Shown here one piece after another: positions 13,980 to 14,096 of a stretch of 14,096 nucleotides of DNA. Position 1 is the stretch's first letter; each line of letters starts with the position of its first letter. Source of the stretch: Trichloromonas sp034002365 (GTDB taxonomy: Bacteria > Desulfobacterota > Desulfuromonadia > Desulfuromonadales > Trichloromonadaceae); the NCBI GenBank assembly GCA_034002365.1, contig JAVFAR010000073.1, forward strand, positions 1 through 14,096, in the 5' to 3' direction. Under the pieces are notes generated by a model. It saw nothing but the letters and a program-made list of their open reading frames with translations. It did no database searches and was not told the origin of the DNA. A program made the translations under genes and the position numbers.

Positions 13980-14001
13980 TTGGCATATAATTATGTGCCA
14001 A
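13980..14001. promoter_or_regulatory. 22-bp operator-like palindrome of the toxin-antitoxin operon
   Basis: The arms ttggca (13980-13985) and tgccaa (13996-14001) enclose an AT-only, itself symmetric core; only one base pair breaks the symmetry. It lies between the antitoxin SD and the proposed -10, over the predicted start site, exactly where a Phd/YefM antitoxin would bind. Confidence 0.75.
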
Positions 14002-14029
14002 GTCTAGCGCTTCGAACGGTGACATACAA
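14001..14029 (-). promoter_or_regulatory. Candidate promoter of the toxin-antitoxin operon
   Basis: On the minus strand TTGTAT (14024-14029), 17 bases and TAGACT (14001-14006) predict a start near 13994, inside the palindrome. Matches are 3 of 6 and 4 of 6, so the call leans on its position relative to the operator. Confidence 0.4.
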
Positions 14030-14060
14030 ATGGATTTTGTCTCTGCCCAAGAAAGAATAG

Positions 14061-14096
14061 ATGGCGGATGATAACCATCCCCATGCTGCCGCCGAA
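14061..14096 (+). CDS. Possible start of a plus-strand gene running off the window
   Basis: ATG at 14061 opens a frame MADDNHPHAAAE that is still open at the window edge, twelve codons later. A weak purine-rich AAGAAAG lies upstream. Nothing identifies a product, and the toxin-antitoxin operon is divergent from it. It is offered only as a lead. Confidence 0.3.
   Translation, partial: MADDNHPHAAAE

Noticed and set aside
1..14096. CRISPR arrays, tRNA or rRNA genes, insertion-sequence ends, integrase genes
   Set aside because: No regularly spaced repeats, no recognisable cloverleaf or rRNA segments and no transposase or integrase found by reading; the only mobile element is the group II intron.

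Overview
The window is about 14 kb of GC-rich, gene-dense bacterial DNA. The gene set is a CusRS/OmpR-type two-component pair, a DUF299 (PSRP) regulator, a flavin/heme transmembrane reductase, an RdgC-like protein, a J-domain protein, a GAF/sigma-54 activator, an M16 protease, HemB and a ParDE-like toxin-antitoxin. With its style of Shine-Dalgarno sites, this would fit a Desulfuromonadales/Geobacter-type (former delta-) proteobacterium. That assignment is inference from family content, not from a marker gene.

Layout, left to right. (1) 1-1130: the 3' part of a group II intron of class IIC, carrying the maturase/reverse transcriptase ORF (5' end outside the window) followed by domains V and VI. 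The catalytic YADD box of the RT reads FVGD. (2) 4139-1148, minus strand: PSRP, OmpR-family response regulator and sensor kinase, probably one operon. Two good sigma-70-like promoters lie upstream; the distal one has a palindrome over its -10. (3) 4443-5862, plus strand: a six-helix ferric-reductase/NOX-like flavocytochrome, then an SD-coupled 30-residue single-helix membrane ORF. A strong bidirectional terminator follows. (4) 7996-5977, minus strand: a J-domain protein with GspE-N-like helical repeats, then an RdgC-like protein. (5) 8166-10988, plus strand: a 940-residue three-GAF AAA+ sigma-54 activator with an atypical C-terminal DNA-binding end. It is divergent from (4) with facing promoters, and ends in a 4-bp stop-to-stop overlap with the next gene. 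(6) 13284-10985, minus strand: hemB and an M16 zinc protease. (7) 13967-13400, minus strand: a Phd/YefM-type antitoxin and ParE-type toxin with a 22-bp operator-like palindrome. (8) 14061-end: possibly the first codons of a plus-strand gene.

How they may work together: PSRP reversibly phosphorylates PEP synthase or PPDK, and its co-transcription with a two-component system would tie envelope or metal signals to central carbon metabolism. HemB supplies tetrapyrrole, which the flavocytochrome needs, but the two are not adjacent. The J-domain/RdgC pair facing a ligand-sensing bEBP is the arrangement most likely to be an undescribed functional module. The intron RT lacking a catalytic aspartate is the clearest molecular oddity. 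No rRNA, tRNA or CRISPR array was seen.
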